From: Amycolatopsis eburnea
GTDB lineage: Bacteria; Actinomycetota; Actinomycetes; Mycobacteriales; Pseudonocardiaceae
DNA length: 64,000 nucleotides
Assembly (NCBI RefSeq): GCF_003937945.1
Contig: NZ_RSEC01000036.1
Location: 1,232,893 to 1,296,892, forward strand
Reading direction: 5' to 3'
Part shown: positions 41,965 through 50,681 of the stretch, piece after piece
Position numbering within the stretch: the stretch's first letter is position 1
Layout: each line of letters begins with the position of its first letter
Position numbers and translations under genes: made by a program
The notes under the pieces: model-generated
What the model was told of the DNA's origin: nothing
The model's input: only the letters and a program-made list of their open reading frames with translations
Database searches by the model: none

Positions 41965-43773
41965 TCAGAAATTCGAGATCACGGAGGTGAACACCTGGTT
42001 GATCGAGTCCGGTTTGGACGAATCGTACTCCGATCCCTCGGTCGCTTCCGCGATCTGCTTCAGCACGCCCTGGTCGGCGTCCGAGCCGTAGGCGATGGTG
42101 AACAGCCGGACCGTCTCCGCGTTGCCCTCCGGCCGCAGCTGCGGCAGCAGGTGCTCGAGGTCGATGCCGCCGGAGTCCTCGTTGCGGCCGTCGGTCAGCA
42201 CGACGACCGCGTTGATCGCGGCCGGGTCGAGGTGCGCCTTCAGGTACTCGTACGCGGCCTGCGACGAGTCGTAGAGCCCGGTGCCCGCCTGCGGCGTCAG
42301 CCCGCTCAGCCGCATCGCGAGGGTTTCCTTGCCGCTGTTCCCGAGCGCCTGCACCGGGACCAGCTCCTGGTAGTCCTTGTCGCCGTCGAGGTGGGTGGAG
42401 AACTGCCAGAGCCCGACCTGGTCGCGCGGCACGAACTGGCCGAGCGCGTCGATCGCGGCCTGCTTGGCCAGGTCGATCTTGCTCTTGCCGGTGCCCTTGA
42501 CCTCGTCGCCCATCGAGCCCGAGACGTCCACGACGAGCAGCACGTTCGCCTTCTTGCGCAGCTCGGTCCACGACGCCAGCAGCTTCGAAAGCACGGTCGG
42601 CGACGGCGGCCGGATGAAGTTGATCTTCGCGTCCGGCTGGACGCCGTTCTGGATCGTCGCCTGCGGACCCGGCTGGCCGTCGAACGAGCGGAAGCCGAGC
42701 GCGGCGAACCGCTGCTGGGTCTCCGGGCCGCGCAGGTAGCCGAGGAAGTCCGCGGCGATCTGCTTGCGCGTCGGGTCGGCCCAGTTCAGCGTGACGAACG
42801 GGTGGTCGGAGTTGAGCGTGCCGTCGGCCGGGTAGATCGCGACGATCGGCACCTTCGGCGGCGCGTGCTGGCCGACCTTCGCCGGGTCGTTCGTCGGGTT
42901 GCCCTGGTTGTAGCCGATCAGGGAGCTCTCCTCGACGGTCACCGCCGAGATGTAGGACAGCGCCGCGCCGCGGTCGTCGGCCTTCTGCAGGTTGGTCAGG
43001 AACGTCAGCGTGTTGTCGCCGTAGTGCACGATCGCCTGCTCGATGTTCGAGACGAACTGCCGGGCCTCCGGCTTCTCGAGCGCGGCCGCGGTGAGGTCGG
43101 ACGACGTCCCGGTGGCCGCGTAGTAGGCGCCGATCGTGGCGTTCAACCCCGCCGTCGAGATGTTCGGGTTCGTCTTGCCGAGCCGGAACCTGCCCCACTC
43201 GGGGTGGCCGAACTTCGCCCAGCCCGCCGGGTCGGTCGCCAGCGTCGCGAGGTCCTTCCAGCCGATCGGCTTGGCCGGCCAGCCCAGCGCCTCGGCCATC
43301 GGCTTCGGCATGGCGACGGTCAGCGGCGAGTTCGCGATCGACTGCGGGTCGCCGTCCGGCACGATCGACGCCGTGTCGCCCTTCGCGTTGACGCGCAGCA
43401 GGTTGACCCAGCCGCTCGCGGCCGGCGTCCAGACGTCCGGGCGCGGGCCGTCGGTGGCCTCGTTCCAGCCGTTCGCCAGCGCCTGCATCGCGACGCCCGA
43501 CGACTTCGATTTCACGACGACGTCGACGCAATGGCCGGCGACCGTCCGTCCGGAGTAGGCCTTGGCGGCCTCCTGGACTATTCCGGCCTTTTCCGGCGAC
43601 GACGCGACGGTGAGCGCGACGGCGTCCGAGCCGGTGCACTTCGGCGCGTCGGCCTCGTCGTCCGAGCCGCTGGTCCAGGCCCGGATCCCGATGATCAGCC
43701 CGGCGGCGACCACGATCGCGGCCAGGAACGGGAGAATCTTTCTCCTTCGCCGTGCTGGCTGGGAATTGATCAT
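41965..43773 (-). CDS. Solute-binding-like plus von Willebrand factor A domain membrane protein
   Basis: The 602-residue protein has a basic start and a signal anchor at about 12-33. Residues about 45-380 resemble a type II periplasmic solute-binding fold (DVVVKSKSSGVAMQALANGW, DVWTPAASGWVNLL, FLGYLRGPETQQRF). Residues about 405-602 are a VWA domain with an intact MIDAS, DVSGSMGDE near 412 and VVLTDGRNED further on. The fusion is known from actinobacteria without a defined role. It may bind a surface ligand with metal help. The RBS GGGGAGGA lies in the arm of a hairpin. Confidence 0.85.
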   Translation of the reverse strand: MINSQPARRRRKILPFLAAIVVAAGLIIGIRAWTSGSDDEADAPKCTGSDAVALTVASSPEKAGIVQEAAKAYSGRTVAGHCVDVVVKSKSSGVAMQALANGWNEATDGPRPDVWTPAASGWVNLLRVNAKGDTASIVPDGDPQSIANSPLTVAMPKPMAEALGWPAKPIGWKDLATLATDPAGWAKFGHPEWGRFRLGKTNPNISTAGLNATIGAYYAATGTSSDLTAAALEKPEARQFVSNIEQAIVHYGDNTLTFLTNLQKADDRGAALSYISAVTVEESSLIGYNQGNPTNDPAKVGQHAPPKVPIVAIYPADGTLNSDHPFVTLNWADPTRKQIAADFLGYLRGPETQQRFAALGFRSFDGQPGPQATIQNGVQPDAKINFIRPPSPTVLSKLLASWTELRKKANVLLVVDVSGSMGDEVKGTGKSKIDLAKQAAIDALGQFVPRDQVGLWQFSTHLDGDKDYQELVPVQALGNSGKETLAMRLSGLTPQAGTGLYDSSQAAYEYLKAHLDPAAINAVVVLTDGRNEDSGGIDLEHLLPQLRPEGNAETVRLFTIAYGSDADQGVLKQIAEATEGSEYDSSKPDSINQVFTSVISNF

Positions 43774-43782
43774 CGAATCCTC

Positions 43783-43826
43783 CCCGTTCCGCGACCGGAA
43801 ATTCCATTATCCGGCAGCGGAACGGG
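43783..43826 (-). terminator. Hairpin between hmgA and the VWA gene
   Basis: CCCGTTCCGC (43783-43792) pairs with GCGGAACGGG (43817-43826), with CCGG/CCGG inside. It follows the hmgA stop and its second arm reaches the VWA gene's RBS, so it could terminate hmgA or limit read-through translation. Confidence 0.55.
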
Positions 43827-43844
43827 AAGAGGACGGTATTTTGA

Positions 43845-45017
43845 CTATTGCTTAGGGCCGCGGCGCGACCACGTCCACGCGTAGCCGGGGTCCTCGGACG
43901 CGTCGGCGGCCTCGCCGAGTTCGAGCGGCGCGAACGTGTCGACCATGACCGCGGTCTCGTCGAAGAACTCCGCGCCGATCGACGCCTCCGCCGCGCCCGG
44001 CTGCGGGCCGTGCGTGAAGCCGGACGGGTGCAGCGACAGCGAGCCGACGCCGATGCCCGAGCCCTTGCGGGCTTCGTAGTTGCCGCGCACGTAGAACATC
44101 AGCTCGTCGGAGTCGACGTTCGCGTGGTTGTACGGCACCGGGATCGAGTCCTCGTGGTAGTCGACCTTCCGCGGGCAGAAGGAGCAGACGACGAAGTTCG
44201 GGCCCTCGAACGTCTGGTGCACCGGCGGCGGCTGGTGCACGCGGCCGGTGATCGGCTCGAAGTCGTCGATGTTGAAGGCCCACGGGTAGAGGCAGCCGTC
44301 CCAGCCGACGACGTCGAAGGGGTGCGTCGCGTACGTGTAGCGCGTGAGGCCCGCGCGGTGCCGCACGAGCACCTCGACGTCCTCGCCGTCCACCACCAGC
44401 GGCGCCGACGGCCCGCGGATGTCGCGCTCGCAGTACGGCGCGTGCTCCAGGAACTGGCCCTTCGCCGACAGGTACCGCTTCGGCGGGCCGATGTGGCCGC
44501 GCGCCTCCAGCGTGAAGAGGTTGATCTCGCCGTGGGGGACCACCCGGTAGGTGCACGACGTCGGGATCACCAGGTAGTCGCCGTCGCCCACGTCGATGCT
44601 GCCGTAGATCGTCTCGACCGTCGCCGAGCCGCCGTGGACGTAGAAGAGCTCGTCGCCGGCCGCGTTGCGGTAGAGCGGGCTGGGCGCGGTCGCGGTGACG
44701 AAGCCGATCGTGACGTCGTTGTTGCCGAACAGCCGCCGCCGGTCGGTCACGGCGTCGGTCTCGCCGCCGAACTTGAGGTCCTGGGTCTTGAAGGCACGCG
44801 GCTTGAGCGGCAGGTTCGGGGTGAGCGGGCCGCGGTCCTCCTCGACCGCGACGGCGTCGACGATCGCCGTCGGCAGGCCGCGGTGGTAGAGCAGCGCGGA
44901 GTCGGCGGAGAAGCCCTCGACGCCCATCAGCTCCTCGGCGTAGAGGCCGCCGTCCGGCTTGCGGAACGCGGTGTGCCGCTTGTGCGGGATCTCGCCTACT
45001 TGCCGGTAGTAAGGCAT
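43845..45017 (-). CDS. hmgA: Homogentisate 1,2-dioxygenase
   Basis: The 390-residue enzyme starts at ATG (MPYYRQVGEIPHKRHT) with AAGGGGA just upstream. Family blocks are clear: FYVHGGSATVETIYGSI, FCPRKVDYHEDSIPVPYNHA with iron ligands, and LHPSGFTHGPQPGA. It opens the ring of homogentisate in tyrosine and phenylalanine breakdown. It is divergent from a gene for an unknown protein and an IclR regulator. Maleylacetoacetate isomerase and fumarylacetoacetase are not in the window. Confidence 0.95.
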   Translation of the reverse strand: MPYYRQVGEIPHKRHTAFRKPDGGLYAEELMGVEGFSADSALLYHRGLPTAIVDAVAVEEDRGPLTPNLPLKPRAFKTQDLKFGGETDAVTDRRRLFGNNDVTIGFVTATAPSPLYRNAAGDELFYVHGGSATVETIYGSIDVGDGDYLVIPTSCTYRVVPHGEINLFTLEARGHIGPPKRYLSAKGQFLEHAPYCERDIRGPSAPLVVDGEDVEVLVRHRAGLTRYTYATHPFDVVGWDGCLYPWAFNIDDFEPITGRVHQPPPVHQTFEGPNFVVCSFCPRKVDYHEDSIPVPYNHANVDSDELMFYVRGNYEARKGSGIGVGSLSLHPSGFTHGPQPGAAEASIGAEFFDETAVMVDTFAPLELGEAADASEDPGYAWTWSRRGPKQ

Positions 45018-45039
45018 CGGCGTCCCCTTCATACGTGTC

Positions 45040-45052
45040 CGTTGTGCGAACG
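45040..45052. promoter_or_regulatory. Palindrome in the hmgA divergent promoter
   Basis: CGTT and AACG flank GTGCG between hmgA and the divergent gene. It is a candidate IclR site; the match is short. Confidence 0.35.
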
Positions 45053-45063
45053 ATTTTGTCCTG

Positions 45064-45957
45064 ATGTCGTACGCTACTAGCGTGTCAGTCGTGTCAAGCG
45101 CTGTGGAACTCACGCCCCCCGGCCCCCGTGGGATTCCTCCCCTGTTCGCGAGGCTCGTCGACGACTCGGCGCTGTTCCCTCCGGGCGATGCGGCCATGCC
45201 CGAAGCTCTGCGCTCGCACTTCGCGAGCCGGGAGTCCGAACACGCGGGTGTCCTGGGGGTTTTTCTCTGTCAAGCCTCCCGGTTGCCGGAGCTGATCACC
45301 GAGCTGATCAAGATCAAGCCGAAGCAGCCGCTCCCGCTGTCGCTGATCATCGACACCGGCCTCGGCGGCGTCCCGAAGGCCATCTCGATCGTCGAGTCGC
45401 GCAGTGAGCTGCTCGCGCTGCGGATGGTCGAGATGCCCGCGCCGTCGGACGTCGACGAGGTCTGGCTGGAGCGCGTTTCGGAGTTCGTCCCCGAGGACGT
45501 CATCCGCGTGGTCGAGCCGCGGCGCGGCGTCGGCTGGCTGGACGGCGTGCGCAAGGTGATCGAGCACGGCAGCTGGCCGAAGATCCGCTGCGGCGGCAAG
45601 GCGGGGGAGAACTTCCCCAACGTCGACGAGGTCGCGGACTTCCTCGCCGTGGTCTCCGGGTCCAGCGGGGCCTCGTTCAAGGCGACGAACAGCCTGCACC
45701 GCGCGGTCCGGCACACCGACCCGGAAACCGGCTTCGTGCACCACGGCTTCCTGAACCTGCTCGTGGCGTCCGCGCGCAGCCTCGCCGGCGGTGACGTCCG
45801 GGCGGCGCTGGAGTCGACCGACGCCCAGGCGCTGGCCGACGAGGCCCGGGCGCTGTCCGAGCCGGCCGCCAAGGCCGTGCGGGCGCTCTTCGCGTCCTAC
45901 GCGGCGGCGTCGTTCGAGGAGCCGGTCGCCGACCTGGGCGAACTCGGCTTGCTGTGA
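45064..45957 (+). CDS. Unknown conserved protein linked to hmgA
   Basis: The protein has 297 residues from ATG 45064. In-frame GTGs at 45082, 45091 and 45103 are alternatives, and the conserved part begins about ELTPPGPRGIPPLFARLVDD. There are no membrane helices. Blocks such as DSALFPPGDAAMPEAL and CGGKAGENFPNVDEVADFL suggest a TIM-barrel-like or enzyme fold. The gene is divergent from hmgA and overlaps the IclR gene by four bases, so a role in aromatic acid breakdown is likely. I do not know the activity. Confidence 0.7.
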   Translation: MSYATSVSVVSSAVELTPPGPRGIPPLFARLVDDSALFPPGDAAMPEALRSHFASRESEHAGVLGVFLCQASRLPELITELIKIKPKQPLPLSLIIDTGLGGVPKAISIVESRSELLALRMVEMPAPSDVDEVWLERVSEFVPEDVIRVVEPRRGVGWLDGVRKVIEHGSWPKIRCGGKAGENFPNVDEVADFLAVVSGSSGASFKATNSLHRAVRHTDPETGFVHHGFLNLLVASARSLAGGDVRAALESTDAQALADEARALSEPAAKAVRALFASYAAASFEEPVADLGELGLL

Positions 45958-46589
45958 CCAGCCGGGAGGGGTCGCTGACGCTCGACCGCGGGCTGGCCCT
46001 GCTGCAGGCAGTGGCCGACGCCGGTGGCGACGCGGCGACCATCTCCGAGCTGGCGGTCACCATCGGGGCCAGCCGCGCGGCCGTCTACCGGCTGCTCGTG
46101 CCGCTGTCGGAGCGCGGGCTGGTCTGGCGCGACGGCACCAAGGTGCGACTCGGCGTCGGGCTGCTGCGGCTGGCCGGGCAGGTGCTCCCGCAGCTGCGGG
46201 ACGCGGCCGGCCCGGTGCTGCGCGAGCTGGCCGAAAAGGTGGGCGCGACCGCGCACCTGTCGGTCGCGCAGGGGGAGCAAGCGCTTGCGGTGGCCGTCGT
46301 GGAGCCGTCCTGGACGAGTTTCCACGTCGCCTACCGCGTCGGGAGCCGCCACTCGCTGACCGCCGGCGCGGCGGGCAAAGCGATGTCCCTGCGGCCCGGC
46401 GGCGACGGCTGGGTGACGTCCACCGGCGAGCTGCAGGCGGGCGCGTCCGGCGTCGCGGCGCCGGTCCGCGGGGTGCCGGGGCTGAAGGCGAGCGTCGGGG
46501 TCGTCTCGATGGAGCCGTTGCAGGCCGCCGAGGTGGGTCCGCAGGTCGTCGCGGCCGCCGTGCGGCTGGCGGACATCCTGAAGGCTTAG
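45954..46589 (+). CDS. IclR family transcriptional regulator
   Basis: The 211-residue regulator starts at GTG overlapping the previous stop (GTGA). The winged helix (DRGLALLQAVADAGGDAAT, then ASRAAVYRLLVPL) is followed by an effector domain shorter than usual for IclR (about 140 residues). It probably controls hmgA and the coupled upstream gene in response to a homogentisate-pathway acid. The effector is an inference from position. Confidence 0.88.
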   Translation: MTSREGSLTLDRGLALLQAVADAGGDAATISELAVTIGASRAAVYRLLVPLSERGLVWRDGTKVRLGVGLLRLAGQVLPQLRDAAGPVLRELAEKVGATAHLSVAQGEQALAVAVVEPSWTSFHVAYRVGSRHSLTAGAAGKAMSLRPGGDGWVTSTGELQAGASGVAAPVRGVPGLKASVGVVSMEPLQAAEVGPQVVAAAVRLADILKA

Positions 46590-47233
46590 CGCAGCGGCCG
46601 GACCATCGTCAGCAGCAGCGTGACGTCGACGGTGAACAGCAGCCGCTCGAACAGGCCGAGCGTGACCTCCTGGTTCGCCGGGCCGAGGACGAGCGTCAGG
46701 ACGAACCCGCCCAGCACCACGCCGACGCTGGCGAAGCTCGCCGTGGCCAGGCGGCGGATCGTCGTCCGGCGCGGTTCCCAGGGGCAGCGTTCGCGGCCCT
46801 TCTTCGTCAGCACGAAGGCGGCCGCCGGCAGGGCGAGGAACGCCGTGAGCGCGGCGAGGTTGTGGACCTGCCCGGCGAGCGAGCGCGCCTGGCCGTCGGG
46901 GTCCACCGGGACGAGCCCGCACACGAGCAGCCCGGCCGACCACACGCCGAGCAGCACGCAGACGGCGGTGGTGCCCGGCCGGTGCGCTTTCGCGATGCCG
47001 GCGAGCAGGGCGACCGAGCCGAGCGACAGGGCCAGGCACATCACGCTGAACAGCGGCGCGGCCGACGCCGTGCCGAGCCTGCCGTAGACGTACTCCGAGA
47101 GCGTCTGCCAGATCGGGCTGACCTGGCCGGACAGGCTCAGGTGCAGGTCGAGCGAGATGGCCACGGCGAGGCCGATGCCACCGAGCGCGAGCCTGCCGTG
47201 CCACGGCGAGACCGCGGTCAATGGCTTGTTCAC
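46586..47233 (-). CDS. DUF998 family membrane protein
   Basis: The 215-residue protein has six membrane helices. It fits DUF998: SEYVYGRLGTASAAPLF at the first loop, VPVDPDGQARSLAGQVHNLA in the middle, and a conserved His in the last motif. The function is unknown. Its 3' end overlaps the IclR gene by four bases. Confidence 0.82.
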   Translation of the reverse strand: MNKPLTAVSPWHGRLALGGIGLAVAISLDLHLSLSGQVSPIWQTLSEYVYGRLGTASAAPLFSVMCLALSLGSVALLAGIAKAHRPGTTAVCVLLGVWSAGLLVCGLVPVDPDGQARSLAGQVHNLAALTAFLALPAAAFVLTKKGRERCPWEPRRTTIRRLATASFASVGVVLGGFVLTLVLGPANQEVTLGLFERLLFTVDVTLLLTMVRPLR

Positions 47234-47289
47234 CTGGCTTCCACCCTTTCGTTTCCGAAAGGTTACCGGGTGAACCTGTGAGGCAGCGG

Positions 47290-47889
47290 TCAGAAGGTCA
47301 GCTGGAGCAGGGCGAACGCGGCGAAACCGGCGAACACGAACCCGGCGCAGCGCTGGATCAGCTTCGGCTTGATCCGGCTGCGGATCTTCCCGCCGATGAA
47401 CACGGCCAGCCCGGCGACGACGACGAGCGCGGCGAACGCGCCGACGCCGACGGCGACGGGGTTGCCGATCCGGGCGGCGAGGCTGGCGGTGGCGAGCTGG
47501 GAGGCGTCACCCCACTCCGCGGCGAAGAGCACGCCGAACGACGTCATCGCGGAGCGCAGGAAGGACAGCGGAGCCGGGCCGATGCGCGAAGCGTCTTCAC
47601 CGGCTTCGTCCGCTTCGCTGAATCCTTCGCGAAGGAGCATGAAAGAACCGAGGCCGAACATCGCGGCGACGGCGAGGGAAAGGACGACGTCCGGCAACAG
47701 CGTCAGGACACTGCCGAACGCGACCGCGATCACGCATTGCACGGCGAACGCGGCGCACACACCCGCGAATACCGGACCGCCGCGGAAGCGCGTGGTCAGC
47801 ACGAGGGTCGCGACCAGCGTCTTGTCCGGCAGCTCCACGGCGAGGACCAGGCCGAACGCGCTGATCAACGCCACCATCGCGGAAGTCAT
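47290..47889 (-). CDS. GDT1/TMEM165 (UPF0016) family cation exporter
   Basis: The 199-residue protein has six membrane helices in two repeats, each with the family motif: ELPDKT (19-24, where the usual Gly is Pro) and EWGDAS near 125. These acidic motifs bind Mn2+ or Ca2+ for export in exchange for protons. The 5' leader holds a hairpin that covers the ribosome site, so translation is probably regulated. It is divergent from the S41 peptidase over 174 bases. Confidence 0.9.
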   Translation of the reverse strand: MTSAMVALISAFGLVLAVELPDKTLVATLVLTTRFRGGPVFAGVCAAFAVQCVIAVAFGSVLTLLPDVVLSLAVAAMFGLGSFMLLREGFSEADEAGEDASRIGPAPLSFLRSAMTSFGVLFAAEWGDASQLATASLAARIGNPVAVGVGAFAALVVVAGLAVFIGGKIRSRIKPKLIQRCAGFVFAGFAAFALLQLTF

Positions 47890-47898
47890 GTGATTTCT

Positions 47899-47930
47899 TC
47901 GCCCCTTTCACTGCAACGATAAAGGGGCGA
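47899..47930 (-). promoter_or_regulatory. RBS-masking hairpin before the GDT1 gene
   Basis: On the minus strand TCGCCCCTTT and AAAGGGGCGA form a perfect 10-bp stem with a 12-base loop. The second arm contains the GGGG ribosome site and lies nine bases before the ATG. Further upstream GGCGAT/ATCGCC and GGGGTGC/GCGCCCC pairs add structure. The known yybP-ykoY consensus is not met. Confidence 0.55.
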
Positions 47931-48063
47931 TTCAGAGAACCGCAAGCTGATGGCGATCGCGAAATCGCCTGATCGGCAGCCATGAATTTGTCATCCAGCC
48001 GGGGCGCACAATTTTCTTCGGCACCCCGAATTTTCGTTTGCGGGCTCCGGTAGGTTGACGGTC

Positions 48064-49056
48064 ATGGGGTCAGAGGCGCGTGTCGCGCAGGTCAACGAGG
48101 TCATCCGCCGGCTGGAAGCGCACTACGTCTTCCCGGCCGTCGCCGCGAAGCTGGCGGACGTGCTCCGCGGCCGTCTCGACGAAGGGGCGTACGCGGACGT
48201 GGACGACGCCGAATTCGCGACGCTCGTCACGGCCGACCTGCAGTCCGTCAACGGCGACCCGCACCTGCGCCTGCGCCACCACGCCGACCCGGTGGCCGAC
48301 GACGGCGACGCGGCGATGAACTCCGAGGACTTCCGGGTCGAGGCCGAGCTGGAGGGCTTCGGCGTCGCGGCCGTCCGGCGGCTGGCCGGCAACGTCGGCT
48401 ACCTCGACACGACGATGCTGTACCCGGCGGAGCTGGCCGGTCCCGCGATCTCGGCGGCGATGACGCTGCTCGCGACGACGGACGCGCTGCTGCTCGACGT
48501 GCGCCGCAACCGCGGCGGCAGCCCGGGCACCAGCGCGCTGCTGCAGACCTACCTCGTCGACGAGCAGGTGCACTACCTCGACATCTACGAGCGCGAGGGC
48601 GACAAGACGACCCAGATGTGGACGCTGCCGTACGTGCCGGGCCCGCGGTTCGGCGGCACGAAACCGATCTGGGTGCTGACCGGCCCGCGGACGTTCTCCG
48701 GCGGCGAAGACCTGGCGTTCTCGCTCCAGCAGCAGGGCCGCGCGAAGACGGTCGGCGAGGCCACCCGCGGCGGCGCCCACCCGCGTGAGCAGTACAAGGT
48801 GGACACGTACCTCGACGTCACGGTGTCCATCGCGCGTTCGCTGCACCCGGAGACGGGGGAGAACTGGGAAGGCACCGGCGTCCGCCCGGACCTCCCGGTG
48901 GCTGCGGACCAGGCGTTCGACACGGCGTACGCGCTGGCGCTGAAGCACGTCCTCACGCTGGGTTCGGCCGGGGCGCGGCGCGGCGTCGCCGAGGAGGCGC
49001 GGGAGGCACTCGGTCAGGTGAAGGACGTTGGTCCCGGGAGGGACGGGACCGAATGA
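48064..49056 (+). CDS. S41 family peptidase (IRBP/tricorn-core type)
   Basis: The 330-residue protein has the helical N-terminal cap and core of IRBP-like S41 peptidases, without a PDZ domain. The core motifs are LLLDVRRNRGGSPGTS and TGPRTFSGGEDLAF with catalytic Ser212, then GEATRGGAHP. There is no signal peptide, so it is cytoplasmic. The ATG at 48064 is preferred over TTG 48055. The last 25 residues lie over an inverted repeat in front of cydA. Confidence 0.88.
   Translation: MGSEARVAQVNEVIRRLEAHYVFPAVAAKLADVLRGRLDEGAYADVDDAEFATLVTADLQSVNGDPHLRLRHHADPVADDGDAAMNSEDFRVEAELEGFGVAAVRRLAGNVGYLDTTMLYPAELAGPAISAAMTLLATTDALLLDVRRNRGGSPGTSALLQTYLVDEQVHYLDIYEREGDKTTQMWTLPYVPGPRFGGTKPIWVLTGPRTFSGGEDLAFSLQQQGRAKTVGEATRGGAHPREQYKVDTYLDVTVSIARSLHPETGENWEGTGVRPDLPVAADQAFDTAYALALKHVLTLGSAGARRGVAEEAREALGQVKDVGPGRDGTE
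49028..49053. promoter_or_regulatory. Inverted repeat upstream of cydA
   Basis: TTGGTCCC (49028-49035) and GGGACCGAA (49045-49053) form an inverted repeat in the last codons of the S41 gene, about 42 bases before the cydA start. It may be an operator. It does not match the DosR box or the Rex site. Confidence 0.45.
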
Positions 49057-49094
49057 TCTAGCTGGGTCCGGCGGCCCGGAGCACGCTGGACCAC

Positions 49095-50567
49095 GTGGAG
49101 GTCCTTGAGCTAGCGCGGTGGCAGTTCGGCATCACCACCGTCTACCACTTCCTGATGGTCCCGCTGACCATCGGGCTGTCGATCCTGGTCGCGGCGATGC
49201 AGACCCGGTGGGTCCGCACCGGCGATCCGCGGCACCTGAAGATGACGAAGTTCTGGGGCAAGCTGCTGCTGGTCAACTTCGCGATGGGCGTCGTGACCGG
49301 CATCGTGCAGGAGTTCCAGTTCGGGATGAACTGGAGCGCGTACTCCCGCTTCGTCGGCGACGTCTTCGGCGCGCCGCTGGCGATGGAAGGGCTCGTCGCG
49401 TTCTTCGTCGAGTCGACGTTCCTCGGCCTGTGGATCTTCGGCTGGGACCGGCTGCCGAAGAAGGTGCACCTGGCGTGCGCCTGGGCGTTTTCGCTGGCCA
49501 CCATGGCTTCGGCGTACTTCATCCTGGCCGCGAACTCGTGGATGCAGCACCCGGTCGGCGTGACGTTCGAGAACGGCAAGCCGACGATGAACTCGATCTG
49601 GGCGGTGCTGACGAACAACACGGCGCTGGCCGCGATCCCGCACACGCTCGCGGGCGCGTTCTCGGTGGCCGCGGCCTTCCTGGTCGGCGTCGCGGGCTGG
49701 CACCTCTGGCGGCGCCGGTCGAACCAGGACGTGTGGCGCTCCTCGCTGCGCCTCGGCGGCTGGGTCGGCGTGGCGGCGTTCGCGGTGCTGGCGATCACCG
49801 GTGACGCGCAGGGCAAGCTGATGTTCGAGCAGCAGCCGATGAAGATGGCGTCGGCGGAAGCGCTGTGCCACACGGAGCAGCCGGCGAGCTTCTCGATCAT
49901 CGCGATCGGCGACGTCGCGGGGTCGAACTGCGAGGACGTCAAGACGTTCAACGTGCCGGCGCTGCTGTCGTTCCTCGCGCACAACGACTTCAAGACCGAG
50001 GTCAAGGGCGTCGAGGACCTGATCACCGAGTACCAGGCGAAGTACGGCACGAACTACCCGGACGACCCGGAGCTGGGTTCGCTCGCGGGCAAGCCGATCG
50101 ACTACGTGCCCAACCTGCCTGTGACGTACTGGGGCTTCCGGATGATGATCGGCTTCGGCGCGGTCTCGGCGGGCATCGGGCTGCTGGCGCTGTGGCTGAC
50201 CCGTCGCGACCGGATCCCCACCGGGCGCTGGTTCCCGCTGCTGGTCCTGGGCGGCATCGCGACGCCGTTCCTCGGCAACAGCGCGGGCTGGATCTTCACG
50301 GAGATGGGCCGTCAGCCGTTCGTGGTCGTCCCGAACCCGTCGGGCGTGGACGGCGTCTGGATGTTCACGGCCCAGGCGGTGTCGCGCCTGACGACCGGTG
50401 AGGTCTGGACGTCACTGATCGCCCTGACCACGGTGTACGCGGCCCTCGGCGTGGTGGAGCTGTTCCTGATGCGCAAGTACGTCCGCGGCGGCGTCGAAGC
50501 GGTGATGCCCCCGGAGAAGAAGGATTCCGACAAACCGGGCGAGGACACGCTCGCCTTCGCCTACTGA
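49095..50567 (+). CDS. cydA: Cytochrome bd ubiquinol oxidase subunit I
   Basis: The 490-residue membrane protein starts at GTG. It has nine or so helices, His18 as haem ligand in TTVYHFLMVPLTIGL, ESTFLGLWIFGWDRLP, and the quinol-site GRQPFVV block. The Q-loop is of the short type. Together with CydB it reduces oxygen to water with high affinity, feeding on quinol. It leads the cydA-cydB-cydDC operon. A 114-base gap with DnaA boxes separates it from cydB. Confidence 0.97.
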   Translation: MEVLELARWQFGITTVYHFLMVPLTIGLSILVAAMQTRWVRTGDPRHLKMTKFWGKLLLVNFAMGVVTGIVQEFQFGMNWSAYSRFVGDVFGAPLAMEGLVAFFVESTFLGLWIFGWDRLPKKVHLACAWAFSLATMASAYFILAANSWMQHPVGVTFENGKPTMNSIWAVLTNNTALAAIPHTLAGAFSVAAAFLVGVAGWHLWRRRSNQDVWRSSLRLGGWVGVAAFAVLAITGDAQGKLMFEQQPMKMASAEALCHTEQPASFSIIAIGDVAGSNCEDVKTFNVPALLSFLAHNDFKTEVKGVEDLITEYQAKYGTNYPDDPELGSLAGKPIDYVPNLPVTYWGFRMMIGFGAVSAGIGLLALWLTRRDRIPTGRWFPLLVLGGIATPFLGNSAGWIFTEMGRQPFVVVPNPSGVDGVWMFTAQAVSRLTTGEVWTSLIALTTVYAALGVVELFLMRKYVRGGVEAVMPPEKKDSDKPGEDTLAFAY

Positions 50568-50606
50568 GGTGCTGACGATGAGTGCCGATGTGATCACCCG
50601 CGCGGG

Positions 50607-50650
50607 TTACCCACAGCCTGCCTGTGGACAACTCCGCCGGTTGTGGACAA
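50607..50650. promoter_or_regulatory. Cluster of three DnaA boxes between cydA and cydB
   Basis: Two exact actinobacterial DnaA boxes, TTGTCCACA read on the minus strand, lie at 50623-50631 and 50642-50650. A near match, TTACCCACA, is at 50607-50615 on the plus strand. All three fall in 44 bases of the short cydA-cydB gap. Confidence 0.75.
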
Positions 50651-50681
50651 CTCACGGCGACCGAGTGGGAGGAGTGGCCCG

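Noticed and set aside
47890..48063. yybP-ykoY manganese riboswitch
   Set aside because: The gene type is right, but the conserved GGGGAGUAGC-type core is not present; only a general RBS-masking hairpin could be supported.
49028..49053. DosR box upstream of cydA
   Set aside because: The half-sites are in the opposite order to the DosR consensus (GGGAC...GTCCC) and the spacing differs.
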